Below, in pieces: positions 58,501 to 64,000 of a stretch of 64,000 bases of DNA. The notes under the pieces were generated by a model. It searched no databases, was not told the DNA's origin, and worked only from the letters and a program-made list of their open reading frames with translations. The stretch comes from Patiria pectinifera (Eukaryota > Echinodermata > Asteroidea > Valvatida > Asterinidae), in assembly GCA_029964075.1 (NCBI GenBank), contig CM057142.1, forward strand, positions 31,808,392-31,872,391. The letters run 5' to 3'. Numbering within the stretch: the stretch's first letter is position 1; every line of letters begins with the position of its first letter. Both the position numbers and the translations under genes were made by a program.

Positions 58501-61500
58501 ATTCTTAATAGCTTCACTTTCAACTGATTACAAATGAAAAGACATTTTGAATAGGATTGTTTTCTTAATTCAGCTACCTTTTTGTTCCCAAAAATATCCA
58601 GAGTTTCAATAGCAAGGAATTTGGACTCAATATTTCTCCCTTTTATTCCTTCATTTTTTCGGTATAGCTCATTACAAAGTTGTATGCAGAGAATTAATGG
58701 TATTGGAGGAATTAAAAGTGAGGAAACGGACAAACCTCTCCTTGAGAATGAATTCTGTAATAGTTGAATGATCCGAGAGCGCTTGTAATGTTGAAAAAGT
58801 TGGTTATTCAATTTATTTACTGGACATGGAACAGCCATGGTTGCTAAAGTATAACGACTGTCGGCAAAATGAACGGCAACCGAAAAAGTGCAATATTTTT
58901 GCAATGAAGTCAAACAGATGATTTATTATGTTTTCAATTTTTTTTGTAAAGTTAGATGATACATTAAAACCTACAGGTTCAGTGATTCTGTGTGGAAAAC
59001 AATGCAAATGACAATTGCACATGTGCAACTTGAACTCATTCAAACAATTTTGATTTAACCCTAGTGAATTTTTTTGAAATATTTGTTATTCTGTTAAAAA
59101 TTATTCTGTATCAAAAGTAGAAATGTATCTTTCCAAACATTTTTATTTCATTTCTGCAGCTGTTTTGGGTTTCAGTTATCAGTTTTACTCGGTAGACGAC
59201 TGCATTTCCTTGTACAGTGTAGCTACTTTTTTCAAACTTCGGTTGCACTAAATCTGTACATAATGACGGCGTGTTGCTAACTTCTGATGCATTAACCAAT
59301 ATTTATTGACGCAATTTTTCAAGCGTTTTCCTGAGTGTTGTACATTGTATATTATGTAGAGTTAGAGGTGCAACAAATGACTTTTTTTTTTCAAAACAGT
59401 TAAACTTGTAACAGTGGTCATACATGAGTGTAAAAAAAAACAAGGCGATGATTGTTTGGAAATTTGTAGCGGCGCTGTTTCTCGGTGTATTTCAAACGTT
59501 TGTGAAAAACATCTTTGAAATTTGTTCTTAACTGTCAGCCTGACGCCATATTATTTTTTTTAATGAATCAGTCTCTTTCAGAGCAGGTTTTGCAACCACA
59601 CTTGTTCAGGAAAGTTGTAGACTTTATTCTAATCAACATTTAAGTGCTCAAACGTGTGCTGTGCTTGATGCTCATCAAGACAGTGCAATCAGCACATTTG
59701 AAATTCACTTGTTACTCTTAATCATGTCTTTCATCAAACCCCTTTTTATTTAAAGGGCGTTGCTCAAATTTGTGTCATCTTATAAAAGGGGGAAATTTAT
59801 TACATGTTAAACAGAGCTCATGACAAAAAGCTGGCCAGACGATTATCTTGAAACCACACATTTTTTTGCAACGTTACAAGTTTGTTTTTATACTTCCCCT
59901 TGCCAGTATGTCCTTAAATATGGAAGTGTATTTTGTGATTAATATAGCATGGCGAAAATTTAAGATGTTTGAATGTGCATGAGTATAACATCTCAAATGT
60001 GATATTGCTAACAAAGAAAAGACAAATTGTGGGTGGGGGCAGAAACTTACATACATAACTTTCTGAGACATCACACTCACAGCGTGTCGGGGGTATGAAG
60101 AAATTGGAACAATCTATGTGGTTAAATTACCCCCCCCCCCAAAAAAAAAAACCAGACACATGAATTTACTCATGCAGTTGGTGAAAGAAATATCTATGAA
60201 ACACTTGTATACAAATAGAAGAATGCCAACTGCATGATACAATATTCTTTAATGACAACTTAAGTATGAACATGAAGGTGATGTCAAAACCTTTTTTGGG
60301 TGAGATACTCAAATCTTGTAGCAATTACGGTATGTTGTTTTATTTTAAATACAACAAATATTTTCATGGGTTTGCTTTATGGAGACATCACTGCAACAAT
60401 GCAGCATTTGAAGAGTTTAAAACTAATATTGATCTTGTTTTTTTTTCAAAATGAGCTGTTTAATCCTTTATGCTTGTAAAAATCGCTCAAGTTAAAATAA
60501 ACTTGCCTTTAATGACAACTTTTTTTGTCTTTTAAATGAAAGTCCTGTAACCATTTGATAAAAGTATCAATCCTTTTCCTAAATCGAAAATAATAACCTG
60601 CATATTAACAAAAATTATTTAATGGTTTAAGATATTTCCCCATGTCTAGTCCAGTAAAAAGGTTGAACATATTTGAATACAGAAAATGAATTTATACACT
60701 ATCTCCGCCCTAAAAGTGTTTACGTTTGTTTGTAAATTAATATTGATCGTATTGTTTTGAATTACGGTTGTGTATATTCCGTGTGGAGCAGTGGAGTATT
60801 CATTTGAGTTAAAAAAAAAACTGCCGCATACTCTTATTCATTCCAGGGTTATTTTGTACTCCGATTCAGAGCAAAAAAACTGTACTTTTGTATTTCCTTC
60901 AACATGTGAGTTTCCAACCCCACTTATGCTCATTTAGGGCAGAAAACATGTAGGCAGTGCATAATCAGTCAAAAATAACCCCATCGTTGAGTATCCGATG
61001 TGAATGTATTTTTTGGGCAGGCTTATGTTAGTTTGTTTTCGAGGGATAGTTTTGTTAGTTTTTAGCCAATGATTACATCATATTTTCAATGCCTGCCTAC
61101 CTCCATGATTGCCAGTTCAAGAACACATGCTATGACACATTTTGGGCATGTATACTGACCAATCACAGGTCAGCTTTCTTTAAGTGGTCATGCAAGAAGC
61201 CTGTTACAGCTCCAGCCATTGGCTGAGAATTTTTTTGTGGCTGTGCCAATTTCCTACTGCAGATCACGCAAAAAAACTAAACCCAAGATCTGTGATTGGC
61301 ATGGTGAATAGGTTTTTATGCATTCCTGGCTGCATACGAGTAGATATTTCAAAACTTTGTCTACAATAGGTCATAAAAGACTAAAAAGATGTCGGTGGAA
61401 ATATCAGTATGCTATTGTTCCAGTAAGGATGTGTTCCAACATCTGTGTCCACCCCAATTGTGTTTTTGTTACTAGCATTTTACCAATGAGGCAGATATGT

Positions 61501-63700
61501 TTCATACTAGTTCATTTGAACTTTTTTTTTCAAAATTAAGTTTAGGCAGTGGGAATATTTACTCCAAAAAGTCACGTATTTAAGAACATCGCCAGGGATT
61601 TGGCACTATACACGTAGCTTGTTTTCAGTATCATGAATTAACATTAGTCGTACTTGGTATGTGTGCAAAATATTTGAAGAAAAAAAATTGAAAATTGGAC
61701 AGTTGATTCCTCTTTTGGCTGTTTATTAGATATACCTCATTTATTTAATCTGTTATATATATTTAACAATTTCTTAATATGATGGCGGCTTAAACAACTT
61801 GAAAAAAAATATGATATCTTGTTTGTAAAATAGCCAATGATATCTGGTTTGTTATTAATAGCCATCTGATGATGGCTATAAACTTTTGTGTCAAGGCAAT
61901 AATACAAGTTGGCAATTTGTTGATTGTGTCGTGAACGTTTAAAAAAATCCTTTAGAGGGGGTATAGTCAGTGAAAGATAAACAACGCAAACCTGACTTCT
62001 TGTGTACATGAAGAATATTTTAAAAAATTGGGAAGTGTTTGTGCCAAGGCATGGTTCGACAAATGTAGCAGCAATTATCATGATCCTTTGTTTAGCAACA
62101 ATTTAAAAGAAATTACAAAGAAAAAACCTTTTTCATTTTATCCTAAGTCGTTGGTTCAGGTGCAATTTTTTTTTTAAAGAAATTGATGAAGGGTATCTCT
62201 TAGATTTGGACATGAAAACTTTTTCATTCCTCCGTTTCAAGGGGAATGTCAATTCCTATACCTTCAGTTTTCCCGAGAACTTATATACTCATCTTTTTAT
62301 ATCTCTTGTAGCCCTGTACCTGTAGTGGCTTTAGCCTTGTTCAGGGCGAATATGCTCAGACAAAAGAAGAAGAGAAAAAAGAAAGAAAGTGTCAGTGGGA
62401 ATATGAAAGCTTCAAGTCATTTTCATTGAAGTATGTCTATGTCTGATAACATCTTCGGCATGCGAGTCATCAGACAACAGTGACCACAAGTGATATTTTT
62501 GTCATTGATCGCAAAAGTGCTCAAACATATTTTTCTTTAATTCAAACTCATCGTCCCATCGACATGATGTTGCCTGAATTTCATTTGGAACACTTGTGTC
62601 TTGACATATAAACTTCCAAGCAACAGTGCACTTGGTCCTCACAAGTCAATCACAATCATAAAGTTCCAAGTGGAGTAAATAACAAGCCATTCAATTGAAC
62701 TGGAACAAAGACAATCCTTTGTAAATTTCAATATCTGTTACTTGTTAAACTGACTTGTGATGGAGACTGCCATGTAGAAAACAAAGATTATTGGTTTGCG
62801 TTGGATCCTCTTTTGGCTTGCCCCGTTATTTTTTATTGTCTGTTCCTCGCTTATATTGCTTTTTTTAGTGAGAAACACAAAGTGTTTTAGGAATGTACAT
62901 TTTTGATGTAACTGTCTGCAATTTTCAATTCAAAAGTAACCAGTGACTAAATTAGTTGCTATGGAAACTTTTCATTCTGAAATGGTACATCTTTGCAAAA
63001 AAAAAATTGATTTAAAAAAATGTTGTATAGATGTAGAAAGAATGATTGTCATTTCCTCAGTGATTGTGACTTCAAAAACAACTCTCTACTTGTACAGAAA
63101 ACGCAATGTTGAAACAATTGTTGAATTGATAAATTATATTGTTTTGGGGAGGAGGGGTGGGGCTGTATATCATGCGCATGCTGCTATGTGTATGTTGCTT
63201 GCCGGGAAGCGTGAAACAAATCTCTCTGGAACTAACATTTAAGTTTTCAAAATATTCATTGTAAAAAGGGTATTATAATGCCCTTAAAATTTACAAAGCT
63301 GCTTTCCAACACAACTCACAGCTATTTTGGGTGTGAAAAAAAGAAGAAATTTTGAACTTATATTCCATGGATGATTATTTATACCATTTCAGTTTACTCA
63401 TAATTCACATGTAGAGAGTGGGTAGATATTTACCGCTTTTAATAATACACACATTTTACTTTGCTTCTTGTGGCCCGTTCAGAGTGTAGTTTGTTGTGAT
63501 CGATAATACTCGCTTCACTGTGGTTTTTTTCACTACTAGTCAATAAATAAAAGTATTTGGGACAGTTTAAGCAGCTGGGCGTCTGACTTGCCTTTTTATT
63601 GCAGTTGATGTGTAATTTGTTCTTCTGGAGATTTTTAAGAGTATTAATTTTTGGCGGCCCAGACGTAGAGCTCGGCTGAGGCCGTTGTAGATTAATTCGG
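58501..63700. other. downstream of NCX, no gene recognised
   Basis: Strongly AT-rich with many A and T runs; a further AATAAA lies at 60496-60501. No coding block, RNA gene or shared repeat was identified. 61155-61310 has a loose inverted pair (CCAATCACAGGTCAGC and ATCTGTGATTGGCATGG). Confidence 0.5.
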
Positions 63701-63702
63701 CG

Positions 63703-63770
63703 ATTCACAATGCATTGCGCCACCAAGAGTTTGCTACGGAGAGTTAATTTTTCCCAGTGCATTGTGGGAG
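63703..63770. promoter_or_regulatory. two ZNF143/Staf-like motifs
   Basis: TTCACAATGCATTGCGCC (63703-63720) and TCCCAGTGCATTGTGGGA (63752-63769) resemble the Staf/ZNF143 consensus (core ACTACAAnnCCCAnnATGCA or its inverse), found near many animal start sites. They may mark the promoter of a gene beyond the window, or simply be part of the inverted repeat element. No start site or TATA box can be assigned. Confidence 0.3.
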
Positions 63771-64000
63771 ATGGTCAACAAATTCGCAGCATGGGACATT
63801 TGAAATCGTTAGTTTTTTTTTCCGGTCAGTAGTTTTCTTTTCTTTTTATCAATATGGTGGTTTTTTTAAGGCGGCAGAACGCTATGTCCCAATCCATAAC
63901 AAGTTAGCTCAAGTTGTCTACTGACACTCGTTCAAATGGGCCGTGTTTTGTCGACCGTAAACTTGAAAAATGGACTCTCCGCGACAAACTCTTGGTGGCG
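63718..64000. repeat. inverted repeat at the right edge of the window
   Basis: 63718-63744 (CGCCACCAAGAGTTTG, CTACGGAGAGT) is the inverse of 63974-64000 (ACTCTCCGCGACAAACTC, TTGGTGGCG) with two or three mismatches. The loop is about 229 bp. The right arm runs to the last base of the window, so the outer boundary cannot be seen. Confidence 0.65.

Overview
This window is animal nuclear DNA: AT-rich, intron-dominated and packed with short interspersed repeats. It holds one recognisable protein-coding gene on the + strand, the 3' part of an SLC8-family Na+/Ca2+ exchanger (NCX). Five coding exons (26738-26838, 40465-40613, 52468-52567, 52918-53187, 55268-55659) join in one open frame to give the last 336 residues: the end of the second Calx-beta domain, the C-terminal stretch of the large cytosolic loop, and the C-terminal transmembrane half with the alpha-2 ion-binding repeat. 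The exons stand out by high GC content, consensus splice sites and unbroken similarity to animal NCX. The start codon, first transmembrane half and first Calx-beta domain lie upstream of the window, so positions 1-26737 are most simply read as intron of the same gene. The protein is an ordinary metazoan NCX. The many TACATGTA-type motifs, AGGCCTAC motifs and GGGCCC/TTAA MITEs suggest an invertebrate deuterostome, perhaps an echinoderm; this placement is an inference.

Layout. 1-26.7 kb: intron with MITEs (1169-1695, 12123-13283, 13424-14095, 14440-14960, 16731-17189, 18087-18580, 19558-19732, 21887-22445), tRNA-derived SINEs and a tandem array (20977-21440). 26.7-40.5 kb: first exon in view, then a 13.6-kb intron with foldback elements (28060-28393, 31805-32303), a hAT-like MITE carrying a minisatellite (32985-33313) and a cluster of SINEs (33.7-35.1 kb). 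40.5-52.5 kb: an 11.9-kb intron with a chain of three MITE families joined at shared TTAA sites (45121-46357). 52.5-55.7 kb: the last three exons, the final intron being built largely of mobile elements. 55.7-64 kb: 3' UTR and downstream sequence with several AATAAA sites and no recognised gene; the right edge carries an inverted repeat and two ZNF143/Staf-like motifs.

The notable biology beyond NCX is the mobile-element content. At least seven distinct non-autonomous families appear to use TTAA target sites. Two elements show 9-bp duplications typical of Mutator-like transposons, one an 8-bp duplication typical of hAT, one a TTA duplication typical of PIF/Harbinger, and one TA termini typical of Tc1/mariner. 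No transposase or reverse transcriptase reading frame was recognised, so all would depend on enzymes encoded elsewhere. Boundaries were read by eye.
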